A stretch of 64,000 nucleotides of DNA, taken from assembly GCA_040773385.1 (NCBI GenBank), contig JAXGWH010000001.1:62001-126000 (forward strand), read 5' to 3'. The position numbers and the translations under genes are program-made. Each line of letters starts with the position of its first letter. Position 1 is the stretch's first letter. This DNA comes from Aeriscardovia sp040773385. Lineage in GTDB: Bacteria; Actinomycetota; Actinomycetes; Actinomycetales; Bifidobacteriaceae. The notes below the pieces were generated by a model that did not search any database, was not told the DNA's origin, and worked only from the letters and a program-made list of their open reading frames with translations. Shown here one piece after another: positions 17,037 through 25,316 of the stretch.

Positions 17037-18851
17037 GTGACGGGCCGTGACGCAGATCGGATCCGCGGACAGCAGGGAAAGCAGCAGACAGGGACGAGAT
17101 GCGGGGATATCAGCAGGACGGATACCGCGGCCGTCTCTGACAGTGATGCCGTGACGACAGGCGGGACGGATACCGCCGACAGCACGGTGGTCGCCGGCAT
17201 CGAGGCCCAGTACGCCTCCGCGGCCAGACATGCGCGCAAGAACGATGACGATTCTGCGGCAGTCTCATCTGCGCACGGCCGCACCTCGGGCCCGTCCGTG
17301 CGCGGTCATGCTTCGGGCTCGTCTGTGCGCGGTCATGCTTCGGGCCCGTCCGTGCGCGGTCATGCTTCGGGCCCGTCCGTGCGCGGTCATATTTCGGGCT
17401 CGTCTGTGCTCGCCGGCCGCGCGGCCGTGCTGCAGCAGGCGCCCAGCCCCGTCGCCGCCGACGCCTCCGAGAATCTGAGCGAGGGCTGGCAGGAGCGCCG
17501 CAGCAGGAACGAATTGCGCCGCGTGGACGATCTCGGCGTGCCCAAGCCCGACGCCCAGCAGGTGGAGTACCGTCGCGTGCGTCTCGAGCGCGTGCTGCTC
17601 GTGGGCATCTGGAATTCCCAGGAGACCACCTACGCCCGGGCGCGCGACTCACTGCGCGAGCTGGCGGCTCTGGCCACCACGGCCGGCGCGTCCGTGCTCG
17701 ACGGCTTCCTCCAGCAGCGCGCCATTCCCGACCCGGCTACCTATCTCGGCTCGGGCAAGGCGAAACAGCTCGCCCGCCTCGTGGATGAGGAGGAGGCCGA
17801 CACCATCATCGTCAACACCGAGCTGCCGCCCAGCCAGCGCCGCGCCCTGGAGAACGTGACCGGGGTGCATGTCATCGACCGCACCGCCGTCATCCTCGAC
17901 ATCTTCGCCCAGCACGCCCGCAGCCGGGAGGGCAAGGCGCAGGTCGAGCTCGCCCAGCTGCAGTACATGCTCCCCAGACTGCGCGGCTGGGGCGAGGCGC
18001 TCTCCCGCCAGGCCGGCGGTCAGGCGGCCGGGCAGGCCGGCGGCATCGGCTCGCGCGGCCCGGGCGAGACGCGCCTGGAGATGAACCGGCGTCTCATCCA
18101 CCGGCGCATCGCCAAACTGCGCCATGACCTCGCCGCCATGCAGCCCACCCGTGCCACCAAGCGCGACTCTCGCCGGCGCAACGGCGTGCCCACGGTGGCG
18201 GTAGTCGGCTACACAAACGCCGGAAAATCCTCGCTCATCAACGCGCTCACGCACTCGCACGAGCTGGTGGGAAACGCCCTGTTCGCCACGCTCGACACGG
18301 CCGTGCGCGGATCCGTGACCTCCACCGGGCGTCTGTTCGCCTACACGGACACGGTGGGCTTTGTCAGCGACCTGCCCACCCAGCTCGTCGAGGCGTTCAA
18401 GTCCACGCTCGAGGAGATCGCCGACGCGCAGGCCATCGTCCATGTGGTCGACGCCTCCACCGTGGACCCCGCCGAACAGATCGAGGCCGTCGAACGGGTG
18501 CTCGCCACCATCGACGGCGTGTCGGCCCTGCCGCGCGTGCTCGTGCTCAACAAACAGGACCTGCTCACCGACGCCGCACGCGGCCGTCTCGAGCGGCTCT
18601 ACCCGGACGCGCTCTTCGTCTCCGCCCGCACGGGGGAGGGGACCGGCGCCCTGCGCACGGCCGTCGAGGAGGCGCTGCCCGTCCCGCCGGTGCATATCTC
18701 CGCCACCGTGCCGTTCGCACAGGCAGGCCTTGTCGAGCAGGTGCGCACGCACGGCATCCTGCGCTCGCTCGAGTGGACCGGCGACGGGGCGCGGATCGAG
18801 GCGGAGGTGGACGACGCGCTCGCCGCGCGTCTGCAGGCGGCCTCCGACTGA
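17037..18851 (+). CDS. hflX: Ribosome-associated GTPase HflX
   Basis: GTPase that binds 50S subunits and splits stalled ribosomes. The C-terminal ~450 residues hold the HflX domain (ERVLLVGIW, ELAALATTAGASVLDGFLQQR, YLGSGKA), the glycine-rich linker GIGSRGPGETRLEMNRR, and the G domain (G1 VGYTNAGKSSLIN, G3 DTVGFV, G4 NKQD). The GTG at 17037 has a near-ideal AAGGAG six bases upstream and is chosen over many upstream in-frame codons. The first ~150 residues are a variable, hydrophilic extension containing a 9-residue repeat (GPSVRGHAS type, 4.6 copies) encoded by a 27-bp DNA repeat. It lies just upstream of ldh. Confidence 0.95.
   Translation: MTGRDADRIRGQQGKQQTGTRCGDISRTDTAAVSDSDAVTTGGTDTADSTVVAGIEAQYASAARHARKNDDDSAAVSSAHGRTSGPSVRGHASGSSVRGHASGPSVRGHASGPSVRGHISGSSVLAGRAAVLQQAPSPVAADASENLSEGWQERRSRNELRRVDDLGVPKPDAQQVEYRRVRLERVLLVGIWNSQETTYARARDSLRELAALATTAGASVLDGFLQQRAIPDPATYLGSGKAKQLARLVDEEEADTIIVNTELPPSQRRALENVTGVHVIDRTAVILDIFAQHARSREGKAQVELAQLQYMLPRLRGWGEALSRQAGGQAAGQAGGIGSRGPGETRLEMNRRLIHRRIAKLRHDLAAMQPTRATKRDSRRRNGVPTVAVVGYTNAGKSSLINALTHSHELVGNALFATLDTAVRGSVTSTGRLFAYTDTVGFVSDLPTQLVEAFKSTLEEIADAQAIVHVVDASTVDPAEQIEAVERVLATIDGVSALPRVLVLNKQDLLTDAARGRLERLYPDALFVSARTGEGTGALRTAVEEALPVPPVHISATVPFAQAGLVEQVRTHGILRSLEWTGDGARIEAEVDDALAARLQAASD
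17286..17410. repeat. 27-bp tandem repeat inside hflX (4.6 copies)
   Basis: Units start at 17286, 17313, 17340, 17367 and 17394 (last one partial). Copies 1 and 3 are identical; copies 2 and 5 share CTCGTCT in place of CCCGTCC; copy 4 ends ATATT. The unit length is a multiple of three, so copy number can change without breaking the HflX frame. It encodes a 9-residue repeat of the (S)GPSVRGHA type. Confidence 0.95.
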
Positions 18852-18866
18852 GACGGCCGCCCGGGA

Positions 18867-18880
18867 TGTGAGCGTTCACA
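18867..18880. promoter_or_regulatory. LacI-family operator upstream of ldh
   Basis: TGTGAGCGTTCACA is a near-perfect 14-bp palindrome of the TGTGA-NCGN-TCACA form used by LacI-family regulators. An overlapping dyad AGCGTT-CAC-AACGCT follows at 18871-18885. It lies 153 bp before the ldh ATG. In bifidobacteria the LacI-family regulator AraQ is reported to control central carbon genes, including ldh, with sites of this form; that link is inferred here from similarity. A TAGACT -10 candidate is at 18965-18970. Confidence 0.6.
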
Positions 18881-19032
18881 ACGCTTCCGGACGGATCGTG
18901 CCGCTGACCCGTCCGGCGTGTCGGGAGAATGCCTCCCGGGCGTCTGCCGGTCGTTTCGACGGCCTAGACTTGTTCATGTCAATCCTTGGGGCGCGGCGGC
19001 CATCGCCGCGCACACTCAAAAGGAGAATCTGA

Positions 19033-19998
19033 ATGGCAGTTTCCACTATCAAGCCGCTCAAGCTTGCGATCATCGGCGCCGGCGCCGTCGGTTCCACCCT
19101 CGCGTTCGCGGCCGCCACCCGCGGCCTCGCCCGTCACATCGTGATGGAGGACATCTACCTCAAGGGTGTCAAGGCCCAGGCCCTTGATCTCGAGCACGCC
19201 TCGGTCTTCTATCCGAAGCCCGTCGATTTCGCCGGCTCCGATGACATCAACATCATCAAGGACGCCGATATCGTCGTCATCACCGCCGGCGCGCGCCAGA
19301 AGCCGGGCGAGTCCCGCCTCGACCTCGCGGGCAAGACGATCAACATGCTCAAGTCGATAGTCCCCGGCGCCATCAAGGCCGCCCCGAACGCCATCTACCT
19401 GCTCGTGACCAACCCGGTGGACATCACCACCTACGTCACCCAGAAGCTGTCCGGCCTGTCGTCCCAGCAGATCTTCGGCTCGGGCACCAACCTGGATTCC
19501 GCCCGCTTCCGCTTCCTCATCGGCCAGCAGACCGGCGTCAACCCCGTCGACGTCAACGCCTACATCGCCGGTGAGCACGGCGACTCCGAGGTGCCGCTGT
19601 GGAGCTCGGCCACCATCGCCGGTGTCCCGCTGCTGCAGTGGAAGCCGTTCGACGGCCACAAGCCGCTCGACGAGGCCGCCCGCAAGGAGATCTTCGACAA
19701 CACCGTCAACGCCGCCTACCAGATCATCGAGGGCAAGGGTGCCACGAACTTCGCCATCGCGCAGTCCGCCTGCGACATCATCGAGGCCATCGCCACGGAT
19801 TCCAACCGTGTGCTGCCGGTGTCCGCGGTCCTCAACGACTTCCACGGCATCTCCGATGTGTGCATGTCCGTGCCGCGCCAGCTCAACGCCCAGGGTGTGG
19901 GCGCCGAGCTGCCGACCGCCGTCTCCGACGAGGAGCTCGCCGCCCTCAAGAAGAGCGCCGGGACCCTCAAGGCGAACGCCGCGAAGTTCGGCTTCTGA
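19033..19998 (+). CDS. ldh: L-lactate dehydrogenase
   Basis: Reduces pyruvate to L-lactate with NADH, the redox-balancing end step of the bifid shunt. The 321-residue protein shows the Rossmann loop IIGAGAVGSTLAFA (residues ~12-25), VTNPVD, the substrate-binding arginine in DSARFR, and the catalytic histidine in GEHGDSEV. AAAAGGAGAAT provides a strong ribosome site for the ATG at 19033. Codon choice is strongly biased to C/G-ending codons, as in highly expressed genes. The unit has a LacI-type operator upstream and a strong intrinsic terminator about 110 bp after the stop; hflX-ldh adjacency appears typical for bifidobacteria. Confidence 0.97.
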   Translation: MAVSTIKPLKLAIIGAGAVGSTLAFAAATRGLARHIVMEDIYLKGVKAQALDLEHASVFYPKPVDFAGSDDINIIKDADIVVITAGARQKPGESRLDLAGKTINMLKSIVPGAIKAAPNAIYLLVTNPVDITTYVTQKLSGLSSQQIFGSGTNLDSARFRFLIGQQTGVNPVDVNAYIAGEHGDSEVPLWSSATIAGVPLLQWKPFDGHKPLDEAARKEIFDNTVNAAYQIIEGKGATNFAIAQSACDIIEAIATDSNRVLPVSAVLNDFHGISDVCMSVPRQLNAQGVGAELPTAVSDEELAALKKSAGTLKANAAKFGF

Positions 19999-20025
19999 TT
20001 ACAATAGGTGATCGAGGAGTCTGAG

Positions 20026-20067
20026 GCTCTTCCGCAATCAGAGCTTGCTCCCGCGATATTTTCGCGG
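20026..20067 (+). other. Structured 3' leader of ldh before the terminator
   Basis: Between the ldh stop (19998) and its terminator are two further hairpins: GCTCT/AGAGC (20026-20044, 9-base loop) and CCGCGA/TCGCGG (20051-20067, 5-base loop). The 3' untranslated part is thus about 135 bases and folded. It may stabilise the message or release a small RNA; neither is shown. Confidence 0.4.
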
Positions 20068-20105
20068 TTGGACGGTTGCAATGGAAGATCACCAAAAGAC
20101 GTATG

Positions 20106-20140
20106 AAAGGACCGGTCCTTCGGGATCGGTCCTTTTTCTC
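20106..20140 (+). terminator. Intrinsic terminator of ldh
   Basis: A 13-bp stem with one G-T wobble (AAAGGACCGGTCC / GGATCGGTCCTTT) closes on a TTCG loop and runs into TTTTTCTC. This is a textbook rho-independent terminator and separates ldh from the mevalonate operon. Confidence 0.95.
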
Positions 20141-20538
20141 TGTCCGGACCCTCTGTCGACGACGCGGACATCATGAGACGTCGGATCGTGCCGGCCTTGG
20201 TCCGTGATGATCCTGTTATGCCCATCATTTCCGGCGTGTCGGGATGATGGACAGGCGATGGGGGAGGCGGTGACGGGCCTGCGCCGTCGTGCTCCCGTGG
20301 TCGCGGCGTTAGGCGAATCCTTCAAAATCCCGAATTCTGAGGCGTGTCGCGCGATATTCCGGGCATGTCGCGGATAGGGCGTCCGGTCTCTGCTCGCGTC
20401 CTTGTACGCATGGGCTTTTCTCGCGTCCCCGCGCGTGGTCGTTTTGCAAAAGTCGGTCCACCGACGCCATACCTTCACATATCTGTCCGAAACTGGGACT
20501 CGGTGTCGCAGAAGGATGACAATTTTTCGGAGGAACGA
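20136..20538. other. 403-bp non-coding stretch between ldh terminator and mvk
   Basis: No reading frame here has a ribosome site or a recognisable product. Its right end holds the presumed mvk promoter/operator (dyad at 20452-20465) and the mvk ribosome site GGAGG at 20529-20533. The rest shows no repeat or RNA gene that I can support. Confidence 0.6.
20444..20465 (+). promoter_or_regulatory. Possible mvk promoter with dyad GTCGGT-CC-ACCGAC
   Basis: TTGCAA (20444-20449) could be a -35 box. A perfect 6-2-6 inverted repeat lies just after it (20452-20465), where a repressor would block RNA polymerase. The -10 (CATACC near 20468) is poor. The dyad is 74 bp before the GTG start of mvk. Confidence 0.35.
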
Positions 20539-21450
20539 GTGTCCGGTCAGTTCACCGCGCATGCGAAGTCGATTCTCCTGGGGGAGCATTCCGTGGTCTA
20601 TGGGTATGACGCGCTCTGCGTGCCCATCACCTCGCTGACGCTCACCTGCCATATCGAGGAGGATGCGGACGGGCTCACCCTTGACACCACCGGCTACAGA
20701 GGTCTGTTCGCCGACGCCCCGCGCACGTATGCGGGTATCGAATTCCTCGTCCGCTCACTTGTCGAGAATCCCGGCAGGGCCGAGCGGATCCGCCTCATCT
20801 ACCGTTCCGACATCCCCATGACCCGCGGGCTGGGCAGCTCCGCCGCCTCGGCCTTGGCCACCATCCGCTGTCTCGACGAGTATTACGGCCTCGGTCTGAC
20901 GCAGGACGAGATCGTCGGCTGGGGCGACAAGGCCGAGGACATCATCCACGGCAAGGCGAGCGGCCTCGACCTGCACACCGTGATGAGCGACTGGCCGATC
21001 ATCTACAACAAGAAGACCGGCTTTACGCAGGTCCACAGCCATCTTGGTGCCTGGCTCGTCATCTCCGATACGGGGGCGGCCGGCAGCACGGCCGAGGCGG
21101 TCGCCCGTGTGCGTGACCTCGTCCGCTCCGGCGGCCGTTACGGCGACAATCTCAGCCGTCTTGGCGATATCGCCGTCCACGGCCAGGAAGCATGGGCCGC
21201 ACGGGACGCCGGGGCACTCGGCACGCTCTTTGACGAGGCACAGGACTATCTGGCCGATTTCGGGCTCGCGACGCCCATCATCACCCGCCAGGTTGCCGCG
21301 GCACGCCGGGCAGGCGCGTTGGGCAGCAAGCTCTCCGGCTCAGGTCTGGGCGGTGTCGTCATCACGCTTGCCGGTTCGCAGGACGATGCACGGCGGATCG
21401 CCCGGGCACTTCGCCCCATGTCGGCCGGTGTCTGGATAGGGGAGATCTGA
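20539..21450 (+). CDS. mvk: Mevalonate kinase
   Basis: GHMP-family kinase that phosphorylates mevalonate to 5-phosphomevalonate. The 303-residue product has all three GHMP motifs: AHAKSILLGEHSVVYGY (residues 6-22), PMTRGLGSSAASALA (phosphate-binding loop, ~94-108), and KLSGSGLGGVVI near the C-terminus. The GTG at 20539 has GGAGG five bases upstream (TCGGAGGAACGA) and gives the family N-terminus; longer in-frame starts are not supported. First gene of a mevalonate operon; mvaD follows after 4 bp. Together with the next two genes it converts mevalonate to isopentenyl and dimethylallyl diphosphate. Confidence 0.95.
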   Translation: MSGQFTAHAKSILLGEHSVVYGYDALCVPITSLTLTCHIEEDADGLTLDTTGYRGLFADAPRTYAGIEFLVRSLVENPGRAERIRLIYRSDIPMTRGLGSSAASALATIRCLDEYYGLGLTQDEIVGWGDKAEDIIHGKASGLDLHTVMSDWPIIYNKKTGFTQVHSHLGAWLVISDTGAAGSTAEAVARVRDLVRSGGRYGDNLSRLGDIAVHGQEAWAARDAGALGTLFDEAQDYLADFGLATPIITRQVAAARRAGALGSKLSGSGLGGVVITLAGSQDDARRIARALRPMSAGVWIGEI

Positions 21451-21454
21451 TTCC

Positions 21455-22504
21455 ATGTCTGATCTGATGGACAACACTCTCGCGCAGACCGTGCGTCCGG
21501 CAACGGCCAGTTACCGGCAGGAGGGCGTCTGCACCGCCACAGCGCACGCCAACATCGCCCTTGTCAAATATTGGGGCAAAAAAGATACCGGGCTGCGCCT
21601 GCCGACGGCGGACTCGGTCTCGATGACCGTCGACGCGCTCTACACCACCACCCGCGTGAGGATCCTGCCGCGCGGCGGGCATTTTTCCTTCAGCCTTGAC
21701 GGGCTGCAGATCCAGGGACCGGCCGCCGACCGCGTGCATCGCTACGTAGCCGCGCTGCAGCACCGGTTCGGCCTCGCGGGCCCCGTCTCCGTCGAATCGG
21801 CCAACCACGTGCCCACCAGCGCCGGGCTCGCCTCCTCGTCCTCGGCGTTCGCGGCCCTTGCGCTCGCCTTCGCCGGTGCCTACAACCTCGACGTCGACCG
21901 GCGTGAGCTTTCCCGCATGGCACGGCTCGGCTCCGGTTCAGCCTGCCGTTCGGTGTTCGGCGGCTTCACCCGCTGGCATGCCGGTCATGATGATGCCGGA
22001 TCCTATGCGGAGCCGATCGACGAGCATCCGGACCTCGATCTGAGACTCGTGGTGGTCGAGGTGGACACCGGTCCCAAACCGATCGGGTCCACCGAGGCGA
22101 TGGACCGCGTGGTGCGGACATCGCCCTACTATTCCCGCTGGGTCGAGCAGACGATGCGTGACAACGAGGAGATGCTCGATGCCATCGCCGACCGCGATTT
22201 CACACATATCGGCCGGCTCGCCCAGCAGAACGCGCTCGACATGCATGCGCTCAATCTCACCGCGCGCCCCGGTTTCACCTATCTGCAGGCCGGCACGCTC
22301 AAGGCCATGCGCATCGTCCGCGACCTCAATGAGGAGGGTGTCGAATGCTACTTCACCCTCGACGCGGGGGCGAACCTCAAGATCCTCTGCCAGTCGTCGA
22401 CCACCGGTCTCGTGCGTGCGCGGTTCGCGCAGGAGATGCCGCAGGCCACGGTCACCACGCTCGGGTTCGGGCCGGCCGCGCACCTCGGCGGCGGCGATCT
22501 GTGA
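21455..22504 (+). CDS. mvaD: Diphosphomevalonate decarboxylase
   Basis: ATP-dependent decarboxylation of mevalonate 5-diphosphate to isopentenyl diphosphate. The 349-residue protein has the signature AHANIALVKYWGKKD near residue 28, where the lysine-rich segment binds substrate. The GHMP loop is PTSAGLASSSSAFAALALA, the active-site segment SGSACRSVFGGF, and FTLDAGANLKILC lies near the C-terminus. The ATG at 21455 lies 4 bp after mvk; GGGGAG is 12 bases upstream, so a start at the next ATG (21467) is also possible. Translational coupling to mvk is likely. Confidence 0.95.
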   Translation: MSDLMDNTLAQTVRPATASYRQEGVCTATAHANIALVKYWGKKDTGLRLPTADSVSMTVDALYTTTRVRILPRGGHFSFSLDGLQIQGPAADRVHRYVAALQHRFGLAGPVSVESANHVPTSAGLASSSSAFAALALAFAGAYNLDVDRRELSRMARLGSGSACRSVFGGFTRWHAGHDDAGSYAEPIDEHPDLDLRLVVVEVDTGPKPIGSTEAMDRVVRTSPYYSRWVEQTMRDNEEMLDAIADRDFTHIGRLAQQNALDMHALNLTARPGFTYLQAGTLKAMRIVRDLNEEGVECYFTLDAGANLKILCQSSTTGLVRARFAQEMPQATVTTLGFGPAAHLGGGDL

Positions 22505-22583
22505 GGCAGGGGCCGCCGGCGTTACGGTGGATTCGGATTTCAGTCAGCAGGCCGTCGGGACGTACCGGCGACGGACACAATCA

Positions 22584-22597
22584 CGGCACATGTGCCG
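22584..22597. promoter_or_regulatory. 14-bp perfect palindrome before pmk-fni
   Basis: CGGCACATGTGCCG is perfectly self-complementary and sits in the 111-bp gap between mvaD and the fusion gene, ending 18 bp before the chosen ATG. It could be an operator for an internal promoter or a small hairpin affecting translation. It has no sequence match with the mvk dyad. Confidence 0.3.
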
Positions 22598-22615
22598 GAA
22601 ACGAGGGCGTGCCAG

Positions 22616-25138
22616 ATGGGGACGACAGGTCAGATACGTGCGAAGGCGCCCGGAAAGCTCTATATTGCCGGTGAGTACGCGGTGACCGACGCCGGCAGCC
22701 CGGCCATCCTCGCCGCCGTCGACCGGTACGTGACCGTCACCGTCGGTCCTGCCTCACAGGCAGGGCACGGCACGATCACCGCCGTCAGGTCCGTCACCGC
22801 CCATGATCCCGCCGTGCACGATGACGGCCGTACTGCAAGCCATCTGGAATGGACACGTGACGGTGCAGGCAGGCCGCAGGCAGGGCAGGAGCCGGGCTTC
22901 TTCGATTTCGCCTTCTCCGCCCTGTGCCAGGCGGACAGATATGCCAGGACCGTCTGGACCGGGGCGTCCCGTCCAACACACCCGCCGCTCTTTGATCTGC
23001 GGATCAGCTCTGGTCTTGCCGCGCCCGACGGGACGAAATATGGTCTCGGCTCGTCGGCTGCCGTCTGTGTCGCCGTCGTGCGCGCCGTGCTTGCGTTCTG
23101 GAGCTCGATGGTCGGGCAGGAGGATGTCTCCCAGGCCGAACGGTCTCGTGATTCGCGTCTGCTTGTCTTCAAACTCGCCGCTATCGCCCATCTGTCAATT
23201 CAGGGCAACGGCTCGCTCGGTGACGTGGCGGCGTCCTCTTTCGGCGGTTGGCTGCTCTATCACAGCTTCGACAGGACATGGCTGAGGCGCCGGCTCGCCA
23301 TGGTCGACGGAGGAACGGCCGACGGTGGCATGGCCGGAGAGGAAAGAATCGACGGCGACGGTGGCAGGCGGGGGACGTCATTCCGTGATCTCATCGACAG
23401 TGACTGGCCGGCGCTGGGACTCGAACCGCTCGACGTCGATACGTCGGTGCGCCTGATCGTGGGTTGGAGCGGGCGGCCCGCCTCCACGCAAAAACTTGTG
23501 GCACGCGCCGCACGGCCCATGGATCCCGAGGACTACCGGCGGTTCGTCATCGGCAGCGCCGAATGTGTGGCCGGTCTGGCCGGTGCGATGCGCCGCGGTG
23601 ACCATGACGACATCCGCGCAGGGATCGCCCGTGACCGCGGACTGCTGCGCGGTCTCGCCCGTCTGCGCGATGTGCCGATCGAGACTGACCAGCTCACGGC
23701 GGGGGTGGAGGCGGCCCTCGGCGTGGGTCTGGCCGCCAAGACCTCCGGCGCGGGACTGGGGGACTGCCTTATCGCTCTCGGTGACGCACGCATGCCCATC
23801 GACGAGGCGGGACTGTCCCGATTGTGGCGGGGAAAAGGAATTACGGTTCTGCCGGTCCGGATCGCGCCGCCTCGGCAGTCCGGCCACCGTCCGGACCAGC
23901 TCGCCGGCGCGGCTGCCGGTCCGGATCGCGCCGCCGACGATTCGGTCGACACCGGTGCCCCGGATCCAGCCGTCGTCTCCAAACGTCGCAAACTCGCCCA
24001 CCTGCGGCTCGCCGATCTGCAGAATCAGGAGCGGTCACGGGACGAGGAAGGATCACCTCGGCTCACGCAGATCCGGTCAGGATTCGCCCATGTCCGTCTC
24101 GAACGGCCCACACTGCCGCAGACGCGGGTCGCCGAGAGTGATATCGGTACCGTCTTCCTCGGGCACCATGTGTCCGCCCCGTTTTTCATCGAGGCGATGA
24201 CCGGGGGGACGCCCTCGGCCACCCGTCTCAACGAGCAGCTTGCCCGGGTCGCCGACCTGCATGGGATCGCCGTGGCCTTCGGATCCGCCAGTCTGGTCGC
24301 GAAGGATCCTTCCGCGCTCGACGGGTTCGTTCAGGCGAGGGCTCTCACACACGGTCCGGTGCTCGCCAATGTCAACCCGTCCACCCCGCTGCCGGTGGTC
24401 CGGCGCCTTGTCGACGCGCTGCGTCCCGCCGCGCTGCAGGTGCATGTCAATGCCGTCCAGGAACTTGTGATGGGTGAGGGGGACCGGGATTTCCGCTGGC
24501 TTGACGATCTGATCCGTCTGCGCGACGGTATTGATGTCCCCGTCATCGTCAAGGAGGTCGGGTTCGGGTGGGACGTTCGCTCGCTGCGCCTGCTGATCGA
24601 CAACGGTTTTGATCTGGTGGACATCGGCGGGATGGGCGGGACCGACTTCGCCCTCATCGAGAACGCGCGCCGGCGCAGGGGCCGCCGTGGCACGTCCTTC
24701 CAAGCAGGGAAGCCGGATGATGCGCGTGATGGCGGCGATGCCGGTGACGGCCGGACCGGTATGCCGGATGTCGTCATACCGGAGGATGCGGCGATGGACG
24801 AGGACTACTCGTGGCTCGCGGATTGCGGCGTCTCGACGGTGCGCAGCCTGCTCAATGCGCGACAGGCCGGTGGGTCCGGTGGTCTGCGGGTCATCGCCTC
24901 GGGAGGTGTGCGCACGCCGCTCGACGTGCTCAAATCCCTTGTGCTCGGTGCCAAAGCCGTCGGTGTGGCCGGCAGATTCCTCACCCCGCTTCTGCATGGG
25001 GGCGAGGAGCGCCTGGATCGTCTGATTTCCGTGTGGGAGGACCAGCTCGCCGGACTGTATGCGCTGTACGGCATTACGACGACCGCCCAGGCACCTTCCA
25101 TCCCGTATCGGATCATTGATGAGGACCGTCTTGTCTGA
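22616..25138 (+). CDS. Fusion of phosphomevalonate kinase and type 2 IPP isomerase
   Basis: One 840-residue frame carries two enzymes. Residues ~1-425 are a GHMP kinase of the phosphomevalonate kinase type: APGKLYIAGEYAV at the N-terminus, GLGSSAAVCVAVV near 143, KTSGAGLGDCLIAL near 375. Residues ~455-840 are type 2 isopentenyl diphosphate isomerase (FMN/NADPH dependent): KRRKLAHLRLADLQ, FIEAMTGGT, GIAVAFGSASL, HVNAVQELVM, GGMGGTDFA and VIASGGVRTPLDVLKSLVLGAKAVGVAGRF. The linker (about 425-455) is Pro/Asp/Ala rich. The isomerase carries an extra Gly/Asp-rich loop after the GGMGG motif. The ATG at 22616 has GAGG nine bases upstream; a GTG at 22592 is less likely. No stop or frameshift separates the halves. 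Confidence 0.93.
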   Translation: MGTTGQIRAKAPGKLYIAGEYAVTDAGSPAILAAVDRYVTVTVGPASQAGHGTITAVRSVTAHDPAVHDDGRTASHLEWTRDGAGRPQAGQEPGFFDFAFSALCQADRYARTVWTGASRPTHPPLFDLRISSGLAAPDGTKYGLGSSAAVCVAVVRAVLAFWSSMVGQEDVSQAERSRDSRLLVFKLAAIAHLSIQGNGSLGDVAASSFGGWLLYHSFDRTWLRRRLAMVDGGTADGGMAGEERIDGDGGRRGTSFRDLIDSDWPALGLEPLDVDTSVRLIVGWSGRPASTQKLVARAARPMDPEDYRRFVIGSAECVAGLAGAMRRGDHDDIRAGIARDRGLLRGLARLRDVPIETDQLTAGVEAALGVGLAAKTSGAGLGDCLIALGDARMPIDEAGLSRLWRGKGITVLPVRIAPPRQSGHRPDQLAGAAAGPDRAADDSVDTGAPDPAVVSKRRKLAHLRLADLQNQERSRDEEGSPRLTQIRSGFAHVRLERPTLPQTRVAESDIGTVFLGHHVSAPFFIEAMTGGTPSATRLNEQLARVADLHGIAVAFGSASLVAKDPSALDGFVQARALTHGPVLANVNPSTPLPVVRRLVDALRPAALQVHVNAVQELVMGEGDRDFRWLDDLIRLRDGIDVPVIVKEVGFGWDVRSLRLLIDNGFDLVDIGGMGGTDFALIENARRRRGRRGTSFQAGKPDDARDGGDAGDGRTGMPDVVIPEDAAMDEDYSWLADCGVSTVRSLLNARQAGGSGGLRVIASGGVRTPLDVLKSLVLGAKAVGVAGRFLTPLLHGGEERLDRLISVWEDQLAGLYALYGITTTAQAPSIPYRIIDEDRLV

Positions 25139-25316
25139 CGTGGTCCTGACGTGATGCGGACCGCTCCGTCCGATCTGGTGACGGCCGCCTCGCCGTCAGG
25201 CAGCCGAGGGACATGACCGTATCTGAGGGGGTGCCGGGGCCCGGCTGTCGGGGAAAGTCTTGCCCGAATGAACATTTCCGGAGGGAAATAAGCGCCGGAC
25301 AGTGCGGTACCGGGGC

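Noticed and set aside
25179..25198. Hairpin TGACGGC / GCCGTCA between pmk-fni and lexA as a terminator
   Set aside because: Seven perfect pairs but no T-run on either strand; not enough to call a terminator.
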